A DNA stretch of 64,000 nucleotides, taken from assembly GCF_036287215.1 (NCBI RefSeq), contig NZ_CP142860.1:2418001-2482000 (forward strand), in the 5' to 3' direction. The position numbers were made by a program, and so were the translations under genes. Origin of the DNA: Caproiciproducens sp. CPB-2. Lineage in GTDB: Bacteria; Bacillota; Clostridia; Oscillospirales; Acutalibacteraceae. Each line of letters begins with the position of its first letter. Position 1 is the stretch's first letter. Positions 17,140 through 26,133 of the stretch are shown piece by piece. A model generated the notes under the pieces. The model made no database searches and had not been told where the DNA came from. It was given only the letters and a program-made list of their open reading frames with translations.

Positions 17140-17203
17140 GATGGAGAAACCAGGCATGTTGTCAGGCAAGTCGGGGAATTTGCCCGAAAGGGAGCTGATC
17201 GTT

Positions 17204-17680
17204 TTGGCAAGACCAACCAAGTGGAGAAAAATTGAAAATATCCCTACCATCCCCTATTTTGTCCCCTCCGAAACAGAGTCCGCGGAAGTCCCGGAAAACA
17301 TTCTCAAGCTGGAGGAGCTGGAAGCCGTACGCCTGAAAGACCTGGAAGGGCTGGAGCAGGGCGAATGCGCCGAAAGAATGGAAGTATCCCGCCCGACTTT
17401 TCAGCGCATCCTGCTTTCCGCAAGGGAAAAGATCGCAGACAGCCTGATTAACGGGAAAACCATCCATGTAGAGGGCGGAAACTTCACGCGCAATATCTGC
17501 CCGGTAAAATGCCGGAGCTGCGGCAAAGAGTGGATGGAAAGCTTTGAGAGCCTCGCTCCGATCCGGAACGGCGAATACGCCTGCCCTTCCTGCGGCTCAA
17601 AGGAAGTAAGCTGCGGCAAAAGCTGCAAGGGGAAATTCTGTCGCAGAAACTGCTGCCGGTTCGGCGGAAACAACGAATAA
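17204..17680 (+). CDS. UPF0251/DUF134-family DNA-binding protein
   Basis: 158 residues. The start is TTG at 17204: the product then begins (M)ARPTKWRKIENIP, the usual start of this family, and AAAGGGAG lies nine bases upstream. A sigma-like helix-turn-helix (AERMEVSRPTFQRILLSARE) occupies residues about 60-85. The C-terminus has a zinc-ribbon-like set of cysteines (CRSCGKEW, CPSCGSKEVSCGKSCKG, CRRNCC). DUF134 genes often neighbour NifX/NifB-like genes, as here. The downstream promoter with a long palindrome is the obvious candidate target. Confidence 0.82.
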   Translation: MARPTKWRKIENIPTIPYFVPSETESAEVPENILKLEELEAVRLKDLEGLEQGECAERMEVSRPTFQRILLSAREKIADSLINGKTIHVEGGNFTRNICPVKCRSCGKEWMESFESLAPIRNGEYACPSCGSKEVSCGKSCKGKFCRRNCCRFGGNNE

Positions 17681-17698
17681 AACGCGATCGACATACAG

Positions 17699-17734
17699 AA
17701 AGGCCGAAGGAAATTTCCTTCGGCCTTCTTTTGT
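17699..17734 (+). terminator. Terminator after the DUF134 gene
   Basis: AAGGCCGAAGG/CCTTCGGCCTT stem around AAATTT, followed by CTTTTG. Near-symmetric, strong. Confidence 0.85.
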
Positions 17735-17753
17735 GCGATTTTATCAGCAGATA

Positions 17754-17794
17754 TTGACTTATGCCCATAATTATACTATAATTATGGGCATAAG
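17754..17794 (+). promoter_or_regulatory. NifX-like gene promoter embedded in a 37-base perfect palindrome
   Basis: TTGACT (17754-17759), 17 bases, TATAAT (17777-17782). Positions 17758-17794 form two 18-base arms that match perfectly around a single C at 17776; each arm contains TTATGCCCATAATTATA. The palindrome covers the spacer and the -10 box, an ideal operator position. Confidence 0.85.
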
Positions 17795-17849
17795 ACCAAA
17801 ATTCAAGCATCGCAATAACAGATTACAAAAAATCAGGAGGAAACGGAAA

Positions 17850-18212
17850 ATGAAAATTGCAGTTGCAAGCGACGACAAAGGCAGGTTGGTAACGGGGCAC
17901 TTCGGCCATTGTGAAGGATTTGCACTCTTTGAAACGGAAAACCGGCAGATTACGGACAGGGAATTTGTTCCGAATCCCGGCCATAAACCCGGTTTTCTGC
18001 CGAATTTCCTGAACGACCGCGGAGTAAAGGTCGTCATCTCCGGCAGTATGGGCGACGGGGCGGCGGAGATTTTTAAAGAGAAAGGGATCGAAATCTTTAC
18101 CGGAGTGACCGGCGAGACCGAAGCCGCGGTCGGCAGCTATTTAAACGGCACACTGAAGTCTTCCGATTCGGTGTGCCACGAGCATCAGCACGCGGGCGAA
18201 TGCGGAGAATAA
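17850..18212 (+). CDS. NifX/NifB-like (dinitrogenase iron-molybdenum cofactor fold) protein
   Basis: 120 residues starting MKIAVASDDKGRLVTGHFGH, the standard start of the MTH1175-like NifX/NafY fold. It ends in a His/Cys tail (CHEHQHAGECGE) that may bind metal. The ATG at 17850 follows AGGAGGAAACGGAAA. In organisms without nitrogenase such proteins are thought to handle iron-sulfur or other metal clusters; no nif genes are in the window. The upstream DUF134 gene is its likely regulator. Confidence 0.82.
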   Translation: MKIAVASDDKGRLVTGHFGHCEGFALFETENRQITDREFVPNPGHKPGFLPNFLNDRGVKVVISGSMGDGAAEIFKEKGIEIFTGVTGETEAAVGSYLNGTLKSSDSVCHEHQHAGECGE

Positions 18213-18229
18213 CGCCGACCGAAAAAGAA

Positions 18230-18272
18230 CAGTACCCGTTGAGACTGAAAGGTCTTTTCGGGTACTGCTTCT
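18230..18272. terminator. Terminator between convergent genes
   Basis: CAGTACCCG (18230-18238) pairs with CGGGTACTG (18259-18267), with an inner AGAC/GTCT pair, followed by CTTCTTT. It serves the NifX-like gene and probably the opposing HPr-like gene. Confidence 0.7.
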
Positions 18273-18331
18273 TTCCGGACGATTTCTGCCGGAAACGTCT
18301 GAAAGGATTTTCCGTATGTTTATGCGCCTGT

Positions 18332-18559
18332 TTATTCCTCAACGAGGAAATCCTTAATTTTATCCAGAATCTTCCGGTCGTCGGAATGAATATTCAGCCG
18401 AAGGGGCTTGGTCAAATCGATGCTGAAAATCCCCATAATCGATTTGGCGTCCACAATATGCATTCCCTCAATAATTTCAAAATCCACTTCCTCATTGCTG
18501 ATGCTGGCAGTGAATTTTTTTACCTTCTCAACGCTGTCCAAAAGTATTTTCACAGTCAT
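18332..18559 (-). CDS. HPr-like protein without the active histidine (Crh-like)
   Basis: 75-76 residues with the HPr fold pattern. The regulatory serine region is intact (DAKSIMGIFSIDL, matching the KSIMG around Ser46 of HPr). The usual His15 motif (HARPA) is missing; the region reads SVEKVKKFTASI. The protein therefore cannot pass phosphate from PEP but could be a serine-phosphorylated regulator like Bacillus Crh. Two ATG codons (18562 and 18559) are possible. It lies 22 bases downstream of mgsA and is surely cotranscribed with it. Confidence 0.8.
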   Translation of the reverse strand: MTVKILLDSVEKVKKFTASISNEEVDFEIIEGMHIVDAKSIMGIFSIDLTKPLRLNIHSDDRKILDKIKDFLVEE

Positions 18560-18581
18560 CATAATCTGATTTCCTATCTCC

Positions 18582-19067
18582 TTACTGAATGGATTTTCTT
18601 TGGTTATTGGCCCTGTCGATCACCTTCTGCCGGAAATTAATGACCTGATGCTCATATTCCTGATTCATCAGACTGGAATTAATCAGGAAATCGGCGGTCG
18701 CCTTATTATTCGCTATCGGAATATCGTACACCTGGGCGATTCTCAGCAGCGCCTTTACGTCGGGATCATGCGGCTGTGCTTCCAGCGGATCGGAAAAGAA
18801 GATCACAAAATCGATATTTCCCTCCACGATTTTAGCGCCGATCTGCTGGTCGCCGCCAAGCGGTCCGCTGTTATAGCCCTTTACGGGAAGGCCTGTCCGG
18901 TCGGTCACCATCCTTGCCGTCGTTCCGGTGCCGCACAAAAAATGGTTTTTCAGAACATCCTGATTTTTCGCGCACCACTCAATCAGTTCCTGTTTTTTTC
19001 CGTCATGGGCAATCAGCGCGATTTTTTTCTGTTTTCCGATTGTAAAGGTAATAAACTCATTATCCAT
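18582..19067 (-). CDS. mgsA: Methylglyoxal synthase
   Basis: 161 residues; converts dihydroxyacetone phosphate to methylglyoxal plus phosphate, a bypass that relieves sugar-phosphate stress. Signature segments: IALIAHDGKK, phosphate-binding GTGTTA, catalytic GPLGGDQQIGA (the Asp is the catalytic base in E. coli MgsA) and FFSDPLEAQPHDPDVKALLR. Start ATG at 19065-19067 follows AGGAGAATGATTT. A good extended -10 (TGCTATAAT, near 19188-19196 on the minus strand) lies upstream. The next gene encodes a Crh-like HPr, a family known in Bacillus to bind and inhibit MgsA. Confidence 0.93.
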   Translation of the reverse strand: MDNEFITFTIGKQKKIALIAHDGKKQELIEWCAKNQDVLKNHFLCGTGTTARMVTDRTGLPVKGYNSGPLGGDQQIGAKIVEGNIDFVIFFSDPLEAQPHDPDVKALLRIAQVYDIPIANNKATADFLINSSLMNQEYEHQVINFRQKVIDRANNQRKSIQ

Positions 19068-19261
19068 AAATCATTCTCCTGTCTTATTGTTTCCATCGGC
19101 TCTTCGCGTATCCTGAAATGATTTTTCTATTGTTCCTAAAGTCTCCGGATCAAGTCCCGATCGCCATTCGGCGATTTACCATATTATAGCAGATGGCCAC
19201 AGGGAGTTCAAGGGAATCCGAGTGCTCCGGAGCAGCGTGGAAAGCTGCAAACCTTCCGGAA

Positions 19262-21811
19262 TCATCTGCACAAAAGGCGCTGTGTGAGGATATCGGAAAA
19301 GATTTCCATCCCGTCCGTTCGCACAATCCGGATCGCATCGCCAAACTGTCCGCTCTGGGGCAGAATGGACGAAAGGATATTTTCCTGTTCCAAAATCCGT
19401 TCCGGGTGAAAAACCACATTTTTTTGGCCGTTAAAAATCGCCACATAAAAAATCCCCGTTTCGACAAGGTCCTGAAAGAAATGGCTGCCATAGGACAGCT
19501 CCGGCATCAGTCCCTCCGTGGGCGACGCTACCTCACAGATCACCGCCATGTTGCAGAGCTCGGAAAAATGCACGGGGACGCCCAAAGAAGGCGTCGTCGT
19601 CCCCCAGCGCCCGGGGCCCATCAACAGGACATTCTTCCCCTTCAGCGCGGTATTGATCATGCCGATCTGCCGCGCGACCATATATTTATTCTGCTCACTC
19701 AGATTCAGATACGCAGGCGCGTGTACATAAACGACATAATCGATGGGCAAATGCACGTTTCCGCCCATGAAATTTCCCTCGGAAGCGAAAAAGCAGTCCC
19801 GTTCATCCGTGAGCGCGGGAATTTCCACGGATTTTCCCAGCCCCCGCGTCTGCAGCGGCCGGCACTGCAGAAGGTTTACTTTAAAGGACCGGTCCGTTCT
19901 GAAATTTGCCGTAAATTCAATATCCACAGGATAGTTATATACGTTCGACAGAAGCGCCAGCAGGTCTTTCATAAAGCGGGGAAACTCCGTCGTTTTCAGC
20001 AGCTTTTCAAAGTGGAGGATATGCGGTATTTTTTTGTCGCTGTAGCCCAGCTCGCGCAGCCGCGCGGCCGCCCGGAAGTCCTGTCCGGCAAACAGCTCCC
20101 TGTCCGTATGGATATCATACGACAAAATTTCTTCCAGTCCCTTGCCGGTCAAAGCGTTTTCCGGAAGAGAAAGGACGTCGACAAAGTGCTGGGAAAACTT
20201 CTGCTGATCGTCGTAATCCGTCGGCGGGGTGCGCAGGGGGTCGTCCAGACAGACGATCCTGACATAGTCGCCGACCGTTCTGTCCACCGCCCGGGTACCG
20301 AGCCCGAACACCAGCCGGAGCATGCCGGCCTCCATGTCGACGGTTTTATCCCAGACATAAAGGTTGGAGGAGTTCCCTACGCCGGCAAGATGCGGGAAAA
20401 AGTTTTCCCCGTGGTAATCCCCGGAAACGCGCTGGACCAGAATGGCCATCTGCTCATCCTTTTCGGAGAGCCCCCTGCTGATCCGGTAGGAAAGCGCGTC
20501 TTCGTTCATCGTGCTGGCGTAAACCGTACGGATCGCCCGTTCAAAGGCTTCGTAGCGTTCTTCGGGGGTGCCCTGATTCACGCAGAAGATGCTGTCGTAC
20601 TTTCCGGCGAACGCATTGCCGAAGTTGTCCTCCAGTAAGGAACTGGAACGCACGATAATAGGAGACTGGCCGAAATGCTCCAGCATCTGGAGAAACTGCT
20701 CCTGAATCGTCTCCGAAAACCTGCCGTGCAGAAGCCTTTCCTTCAATTCCGGGGCGTATTTGAAATAGCCGCCTTCCGTTTTCTGCTTCATCCGCAGCTT
20801 CCACAGGCCGTTTTGAACAAGATAAGTATAAAAAAGATCGGAACCGAGGTAATAGGAGTCGTGGGGTTCCAGAAAGGGAGTGAACCGGTTTCCGCCGTCC
20901 TTCTCCAGTATTTTCCGGGCAAGCAGCATGCCGACACTTTTACCGCCGATAAACCCTGTCCCGACCTCCCGGGCATAGATCATCAGGATATCGTTCAGAG
21001 TAAAATAGCGGTCGCACAGCTCAAACATTCTGGATTTTTCCCCGATCAGCATGGACATCAGGTCCCTTTTGACCGCTTCCCGCCGTTCCGGGGCAAGGTG
21101 GACGGCCTCTTTCGCCCGGTTGAAGATCACGTCCCAGTAGTCAAGCCGCTCTTCCCCGCGGCTGATTCCGGAAAAAAGCTCGGCGGCGTCCGCGCTGGAC
21201 GTGATGGAGACCGCCTCCCCCTCCTGGATCAGATGGGGAAAAAACATGGTGGGGGAATAGCGCTTGAGCACCTTGAGCGGATGGATATAGAATTTTCCGC
21301 CGACCTGATACAGGTCGAGCAGAAGTTGCGTCGTCTCACGGATTCCGGCAATGGTGCCGTAGGTGTGGATATTGCGCATGATCGCGAAATAGGCGACCGT
21401 GTCCAGTTCGTACAGGAACGGGCAGGTCACTTTAAAGAAGTTTTCGATCATCAGGTCGGAATGCCAGTATTCCAGCAAATCGGTCAGACAGTCAAAAACA
21501 TAGAAGGCCTTTCTGCCCTCCTGCTTCACCAGACTGTATACTTCCGCGACAAAGCTTTCAAAGCCTTTCTGCGCCTCGATCCGATAGAGCCTGATATCCG
21601 GGCTGTCCTGCAGAATCGGTTCGTGTCCGGCAAAACGGACGTAGATCAGTTTTCTGTGATCCCGCTTCGCCTGTGCGGCAAACGGTTCCGCCATTTTCCG
21701 GTAATCGGCCGCGGTATCCACCTGCCAGACCACGTTGTCCCCCAGCCTGAGGCTGTCGATCACCCGGTCAAAGCCGCCCAGCCCGGTGCTTACCCGTTCG
21801 TGTATGTTCAT
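19262..21811 (-). CDS. PEP/pyruvate-binding (PPDK N-terminal-like) protein with KaiC-like N-terminus
   Basis: 849 residues. The first 200 or so begin like KaiC/RecA domains (VSTGLGGFDRVIDSLRLGD) but lack a P-loop. The middle and C-terminal parts resemble the ATP-grasp nucleotide-binding domain of PEP synthase/PPDK: GGKSVGMLLARKIL, IIVRSSSLLEDNFGNAFAGK and LQCRPLQTRG. The phosphohistidine and PEP/pyruvate barrel domains of a full PPDK are absent, so it is not a complete enzyme of that type. The ATG at 21811 follows GGAGGTGCGGC. Function unknown; a phosphotransfer or energy-sensing role is only a guess. Confidence 0.7.
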   Translation of the reverse strand: MNIHERVSTGLGGFDRVIDSLRLGDNVVWQVDTAADYRKMAEPFAAQAKRDHRKLIYVRFAGHEPILQDSPDIRLYRIEAQKGFESFVAEVYSLVKQEGRKAFYVFDCLTDLLEYWHSDLMIENFFKVTCPFLYELDTVAYFAIMRNIHTYGTIAGIRETTQLLLDLYQVGGKFYIHPLKVLKRYSPTMFFPHLIQEGEAVSITSSADAAELFSGISRGEERLDYWDVIFNRAKEAVHLAPERREAVKRDLMSMLIGEKSRMFELCDRYFTLNDILMIYAREVGTGFIGGKSVGMLLARKILEKDGGNRFTPFLEPHDSYYLGSDLFYTYLVQNGLWKLRMKQKTEGGYFKYAPELKERLLHGRFSETIQEQFLQMLEHFGQSPIIVRSSSLLEDNFGNAFAGKYDSIFCVNQGTPEERYEAFERAIRTVYASTMNEDALSYRISRGLSEKDEQMAILVQRVSGDYHGENFFPHLAGVGNSSNLYVWDKTVDMEAGMLRLVFGLGTRAVDRTVGDYVRIVCLDDPLRTPPTDYDDQQKFSQHFVDVLSLPENALTGKGLEEILSYDIHTDRELFAGQDFRAAARLRELGYSDKKIPHILHFEKLLKTTEFPRFMKDLLALLSNVYNYPVDIEFTANFRTDRSFKVNLLQCRPLQTRGLGKSVEIPALTDERDCFFASEGNFMGGNVHLPIDYVVYVHAPAYLNLSEQNKYMVARQIGMINTALKGKNVLLMGPGRWGTTTPSLGVPVHFSELCNMAVICEVASPTEGLMPELSYGSHFFQDLVETGIFYVAIFNGQKNVVFHPERILEQENILSSILPQSGQFGDAIRIVRTDGMEIFSDILTQRLLCR

Positions 21812-21862
21812 GCCGCACCTCCGTTTTGCTGATTCCGAAAACAATTTTTTCTTATTATAACA

Positions 21863-21899
21863 CAAACGATGCCACATTTCCGCGGCATCGTTTTTTATT
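21863..21899. terminator. Hairpin between the LacI gene and the PEP-binding gene
   Basis: ACGATGCC/GGCATCGT stem with a ten-base loop. On the plus side it is followed by six T; on the minus side by TTGTGTTATAAT, where TATAAT may be the -10 of the PEP-binding gene. Confidence 0.55.
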
Positions 21900-21914
21900 A
21901 TGTTATGATCGCAT

Positions 21915-22910
21915 TCAGGTGGAGGACCGGATCACCAGCTCCGTCGGAAACACAATGTTCCGGACCATGCCGGTATCTCCGCAGATACGGCTGTACAAAA
22001 CATCCGCCGTCGTTTTCCCCATCTCCTGAACAGGTACGGAAATCGTCGTAAGGCCGGGGAAAGTATAGGAGGAGATGGAGTCGTTGTTGAAACCGATCAC
22101 CGCGACGTCCTGCGGAACGGTAAGCCCCATTTCCTTAATCAGGGGAAGAACGGCGGACGCCAGCGTATCGTTTCCGACAAAGATCGCGTCGGGGCGGTCT
22201 TCCGCGGGCATGGATAAAAGCCCGCGGACGCCGTTCAGGCAAACGCCGATGTCCCATTTACAGTCGAGCATCCACTCCGGACGGTATTCCAGCCCGGCAA
22301 GCTCCAACGTGGAACGGATGGCGATCTGCCGCTTGTCGCTGCGGAAATCCTTCAGGTTGGCGCCGCCGACATAGGCTATTTTCCGGTACCCCCGGTCGAT
22401 CAGATGGCGGACAGCCTGAACGGACGCATTGAACAGATCGAAGCCGATATTATCCAGACTGCCGTACGCCGTGTCGCAGCCCACCACATACCTGACACGG
22501 CTGCAGACGTAGCGGAACGCGTCCTCGGGAAGATCATCCATGATGACCAGCCCGTCCAGGTCCCGCCCGAAGGTGAGATCGAGCTTCTGGGGATTGCTCA
22601 GCTCGCTGTAGTTGCGTACCGTCGTGATGATGCAGTTATGCTCCAGCAGCCTGCTTTCCAGCGCCGATAAAATGGAGGAAAAATACGGGTCTGCGTATTT
22701 TTCCGCGGTCATGGACAAAATACAACAGATATTTTTGGCCTGCACCTTCGGCAGCCGCCGTTTATAAGAATAATTGAGGGCGGCGGCGGCGTCCTTCACT
22801 CTTTTGCGCGTCTTTTCGGTCGCCTTATAATTCGCGTCCCCAGACAAAATTCGCGATACCGTTGCGATGGACACATCCGCATATTTTGCCACATCCCTGA
22901 TTGTCGACAT
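21915..22910 (-). CDS. LacI-family repressor of the alpha-galactoside operon
   Basis: 331 residues. An N-terminal LacI helix-turn-helix (STIRDVAKYADVSIATVSRI) is followed by a hinge and a periplasmic-binding-protein-like effector domain. ATG at 22910 is six bases after AGGAGG; another ATG three bases earlier is too close. The gene is divergent from the GH4/ABC operon. Its own promoter and the operon promoter both carry the palindrome TTGTT-N5-AACAA, supporting autoregulation and operon control. The inducer is probably a galactoside, by context. Confidence 0.87.
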   Translation of the reverse strand: MSTIRDVAKYADVSIATVSRILSGDANYKATEKTRKRVKDAAAALNYSYKRRLPKVQAKNICCILSMTAEKYADPYFSSILSALESRLLEHNCIITTVRNYSELSNPQKLDLTFGRDLDGLVIMDDLPEDAFRYVCSRVRYVVGCDTAYGSLDNIGFDLFNASVQAVRHLIDRGYRKIAYVGGANLKDFRSDKRQIAIRSTLELAGLEYRPEWMLDCKWDIGVCLNGVRGLLSMPAEDRPDAIFVGNDTLASAVLPLIKEMGLTVPQDVAVIGFNNDSISSYTFPGLTTISVPVQEMGKTTADVLYSRICGDTGMVRNIVFPTELVIRSST

Positions 22911-22934
22911 CATGTTCCTCCTATCAATGCGCAG

Positions 22935-22978
22935 TTGTTTGCCAAACAAATTATAAACATTCGCCAATAAAATGTCAA
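22935..22978 (-). promoter_or_regulatory. LacI gene promoter and operator
   Basis: Minus strand: TTGACA (22973-22978), 17 bases, TATAAT (22950-22955). The palindrome TTGTTTGCCAAACAA (22935-22949) follows directly after the -10 box. Apart from this and the operon promoter, the 22911-23362 gap is AT-rich without visible genes. Confidence 0.8.
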
Positions 22979-23257
22979 TCCAAAGTAAAAAAGCCGAAAA
23001 AGGAAAGTTATCCTTCTGCAAATTTCCCAAAGGAAAGATTATTTGGGGATACTAACGGTTAAACGAGGACAAATTCCAGGCAGGAGAATCTGAAAATCAT
23101 AGTTGCCAGTCATTGTTTACTAAACTAATAATTTCTTTTCCTAAAATATTACTGCGGTTTTTCAGAAAAGCTCTTGTGATATTTCACAGAGCTAAGATAT
23201 ATTTATTAAAATTAATCACAAAAATACATTATAAAAAGATATTTTTGACAAATATGA

Positions 23258-23310
23258 TTTACAAATTGATTTTTCAATGCTACAATACTTTCAGGTTGTT
23301 AAGAAAACAA
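23258..23310 (+). promoter_or_regulatory. GH4 operon promoter and LacI operator
   Basis: TTTACA (23258-23263), 17 bases, TACAAT (23281-23286). TTGTTAAGAAAACAA (23296-23310) sits over the start region and shares the TTGTT-N5-AACAA arms of the LacI gene operator. Confidence 0.7.
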
Positions 23311-23362
23311 ATTATTGTTTCACTAATCGATTCATTTGCAACCGCGGATAGGAGTATGTAAC

Positions 23363-24694
23363 ATGTCAAAAAAATTTGCTTTCATCGGTTCGGGATCCCT
23401 GGAATTTACAAGAGATCTGGTTCGTGATATCCTTACCTTTGACGCTTTTCGGGACTGTGAAATCGCGTTGATGGATATCGATTCCAAAAGGCTTTCCTAT
23501 TCCAGGAAGGCAGTGGAAAAAATAATTGAAAAGGGCAGCTACCCCGCAAAGGTATCGGCGACTTTGGACCGCCGCGAGGCCCTGAAAGGCGCGGACGGCG
23601 TCCTGATTACCATTCTGCAGGGCGGCGTCGACGTATGGCGCCACGATATTGAAATTCCCGCAAAATACGGGGTCGATATCTGTGTCGGCGATACGAGAGG
23701 ACCGTCCGGTATTTTCCGGTTTTTAAGGACCGCGCCCGTTATGCTGGAGATCATCCGCGATGTGGAAGCTCTGTGCCCGGACGCAATCGTCCTGAACTAT
23801 ACAAACCCCATGGCGCTTCTGTGCGGATATCTGCAGCGCCAGACCAAGGTAAACGTGACCGGCCTGTGCCACAGCGTACAGGGAACCGCGGAAATGCTCG
23901 CCGGCTTTATCGGCGCGAAGCCGGAGGAACTGACTTACACCTGCGCCGGGATCAACCATCAGGCGTTTTACCTGAAAATGGACTGGAAGGGACAGGACGC
24001 GCTGCCGCTGCTGAAAAAAGCGGTGCTGGAAAAGCCGGAGGTCGCGGCGGAAGAACCGGTCCGGTCCGAAATGTTCCTCAATCTGGGCTATTATCCGACG
24101 GAGTCGTCCGGGCACAATTCCGAGTACAACGCCTGGTTCCGCAAACGTCCGGATTTAATCGAAAAATACTGCACGCACGGCACGGGCTGGAACCCGGGCG
24201 CCCACGCCTACATATTGGATGAGTATCTGAAAAGAGAATGCTCCTGGGAAAGCGAATTCCAGAAGATGCTGGAAGAAGAGGAGTTCGATCTCAAGAGGGG
24301 CGACGAATACGCTTCCAATATTTTCAACGCCGTCTTCGGCGACCACACTCCGTTTGAGTTTAACGGCAACCTCAGGAACTTCGGCCTGATCGACAATCTG
24401 CCCGACGGGGCCTGTGTAGAAGTACCCGTCCTGTCCTCCCGCGCGGGAATCCGCCCGTTCCACGTCGGCAAACTGCCCGACAACCTCGCGATTCTGGTCA
24501 ACACCTCTTCCCGCTGCGAGGAACTGGCGATCGACGGCGCGATCGAAGGGGACCCGTGGAAAATTTTCCAGGCGGTTCTGTTCGATCCCCTTACCTCGGC
24601 CGTGCTCTCCATGGCGGAAACCAAGCAGATGGTACAGGAAATGCTGGATAAAAACAAGGAATACCTGACCTATTTCAAATCGCTCGCCATTTAA
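23363..24694 (+). CDS. GH4 family alpha-galactosidase (MelA-like)
   Basis: 443 residues. The N-terminal Rossmann fold ([16 protein letters not shown]) binds NAD, and the family's metal/catalytic motif CHSVQG (Cys about 169) and GINHQAFYL follow. GH4 enzymes use NAD and Mn in an unusual oxidation-elimination mechanism. CHSVQ is typical of the alpha-galactosidase branch (MelA); alpha-glucosidases usually differ here. ATG at 23363 follows GGAGTATGTAAC. It is first in an operon with a binding protein and two permeases, so it likely splits an imported galactoside such as melibiose. Exact substrate is inferred. Confidence 0.87.
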   Translation: MSKKFAFIGSGSLEFTRDLVRDILTFDAFRDCEIALMDIDSKRLSYSRKAVEKIIEKGSYPAKVSATLDRREALKGADGVLITILQGGVDVWRHDIEIPAKYGVDICVGDTRGPSGIFRFLRTAPVMLEIIRDVEALCPDAIVLNYTNPMALLCGYLQRQTKVNVTGLCHSVQGTAEMLAGFIGAKPEELTYTCAGINHQAFYLKMDWKGQDALPLLKKAVLEKPEVAAEEPVRSEMFLNLGYYPTESSGHNSEYNAWFRKRPDLIEKYCTHGTGWNPGAHAYILDEYLKRECSWESEFQKMLEEEEFDLKRGDEYASNIFNAVFGDHTPFEFNGNLRNFGLIDNLPDGACVEVPVLSSRAGIRPFHVGKLPDNLAILVNTSSRCEELAIDGAIEGDPWKIFQAVLFDPLTSAVLSMAETKQMVQEMLDKNKEYLTYFKSLAI

Positions 24695-24767
24695 ATCGAT
24701 TTATTTTGGCTCACCCTGCTCCCGCAGCAGGTAAGATACAATCAAATTCAAACAATGGAGGATTGAA

Positions 24768-26060
24768 ATGAAAAAGTTTACATCTTGTGTACTTGCCGTC
24801 GCTCTGGCAGCTTCCCTGCTGACCGGGTGCGGTGCACCCGCTGCAAACTCCGATTCCTCGGCCGCAGGAAAGTCGGGCGCCGCCACCACGATTACCCTGT
24901 GGTCCCATATCGACGAGAACTGGAACCCCGCTCAGGACAAAATGATCGCGGATTTTGAAGCGGCGAATCCCGACATTAAAGTGGTACGCGAATCTTTTCC
25001 CTATGACGAGTTTGAATCCAAGACGCAGACCTCCCTTTTAAGCAAGGAAGGCGGAGCGGATGTTTATCAGCTGTGGGGCGGCTGGGCGATCGATTACGCC
25101 AAGACCGGGGCCTTCTCTCCCGTACCGGATACATACATGGAGAAGGTAAAGTCGGACAGCTACGAGCCTGTCATCGGTTCCTTCGGCTACAAAGGAAAGT
25201 ACTACGGCGTCCCGCTGGAGTTCAACATCGAATACGGCGGGCTGCTGGTCAACACCCCGAAATTCAAGGAGCTGGGCATTCAGTACCCCACCACATGGGA
25301 CGATATGATCAACATCGCCAAGAAGAATTCCTCCTCCGACGGCGCGGTGTATCACCTTCGCGGACTGGATTTCGTTGGGTGGGATACGCTTCCCTACACC
25401 TGGCTGTCCATGATTCTTTCCTCCGGCGGCAAATACATGGAAGGCGACAAGTTCAACTTCAACAATCCTGTCGGCGTCGAAACCATGCAGAAGCTTGTGG
25501 ACTATGTTGCCGTTGATAAGATCACAAACCTCGACGGCCTGACCAACGCCAGCGACACGGAGCCCTATCAGAAGCTTTTCACCAGCGACGAGGAGCTGAT
25601 GGTTCCCCGCGGACCGTGGACGGTCTCGGAAGGCATCCATGTCGACGGCCTGGAGTACGGAAAGGATTTCGAGTACGTTGCAATGCCGTTCTACGGCCCG
25701 CAGAAGCTGTTCGCGGCGGAAACCGGCTGGGGGCTGGCGGTCAACGCTTCCTCGAAAAATCAGGAAGCGGCATGGAAGTTCGTTGAATTCTGGACCGATC
25801 CCGACAGAGTGCTGGATTACAACATTGCCTGCGGCATGGTGCCCGCATCCAAAACCGCGGCCCACAATCCGGAGCTGCTGAAGGCGATGCCTTATCTTGA
25901 GCCGCTGGTAAACATTCTGGACGGCGGCAAGTTCATCGGTTATTTCAACACGGATAAACTGAAGGAAAATGTAAAAAACACCTTTATTGATATCGTGAAC
26001 AACAAGACCCCTGTGGCTGAAGCGCTTGAAAAACTTGACAGCACAATGAACGCGGAATAA
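24768..26060 (+). CDS. ABC sugar-binding lipoprotein
   Basis: 430 residues. A lipoprotein signal peptide ends in the lipobox LLTGC, followed by an Ala/Ser-rich spacer and a family 1 extracellular solute-binding domain (ITLWSHIDENWNPAQDKMI). The mature protein would be anchored outside the membrane and deliver sugar to the two permeases encoded next. ATG at 24768 follows ATGGAGGATTGAA. The GH4 gene upstream suggests an alpha-galactoside ligand. Confidence 0.9.
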   Translation: MKKFTSCVLAVALAASLLTGCGAPAANSDSSAAGKSGAATTITLWSHIDENWNPAQDKMIADFEAANPDIKVVRESFPYDEFESKTQTSLLSKEGGADVYQLWGGWAIDYAKTGAFSPVPDTYMEKVKSDSYEPVIGSFGYKGKYYGVPLEFNIEYGGLLVNTPKFKELGIQYPTTWDDMINIAKKNSSSDGAVYHLRGLDFVGWDTLPYTWLSMILSSGGKYMEGDKFNFNNPVGVETMQKLVDYVAVDKITNLDGLTNASDTEPYQKLFTSDEELMVPRGPWTVSEGIHVDGLEYGKDFEYVAMPFYGPQKLFAAETGWGLAVNASSKNQEAAWKFVEFWTDPDRVLDYNIACGMVPASKTAAHNPELLKAMPYLEPLVNILDGGKFIGYFNTDKLKENVKNTFIDIVNNKTPVAEALEKLDSTMNAE

Positions 26061-26133
26061 TCATTGCACATGAAAATACGGCGGGCTTTTGACAAAGGAG
26101 AGAGCCCGCCGTCTCTCTAAGGAGGATCGACCC

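Noticed and set aside
16243..17250. 335-codon frame antisense to the His-rich GTPase
   Set aside because: Its Val/Met/His repeats are the reverse reading of the His-rich tandem repeat; no ribosome site.
23113..23361. 82-codon AT-rich frame before the GH4 gene
   Set aside because: It runs through the GH4 promoter and operator and has low-complexity composition.
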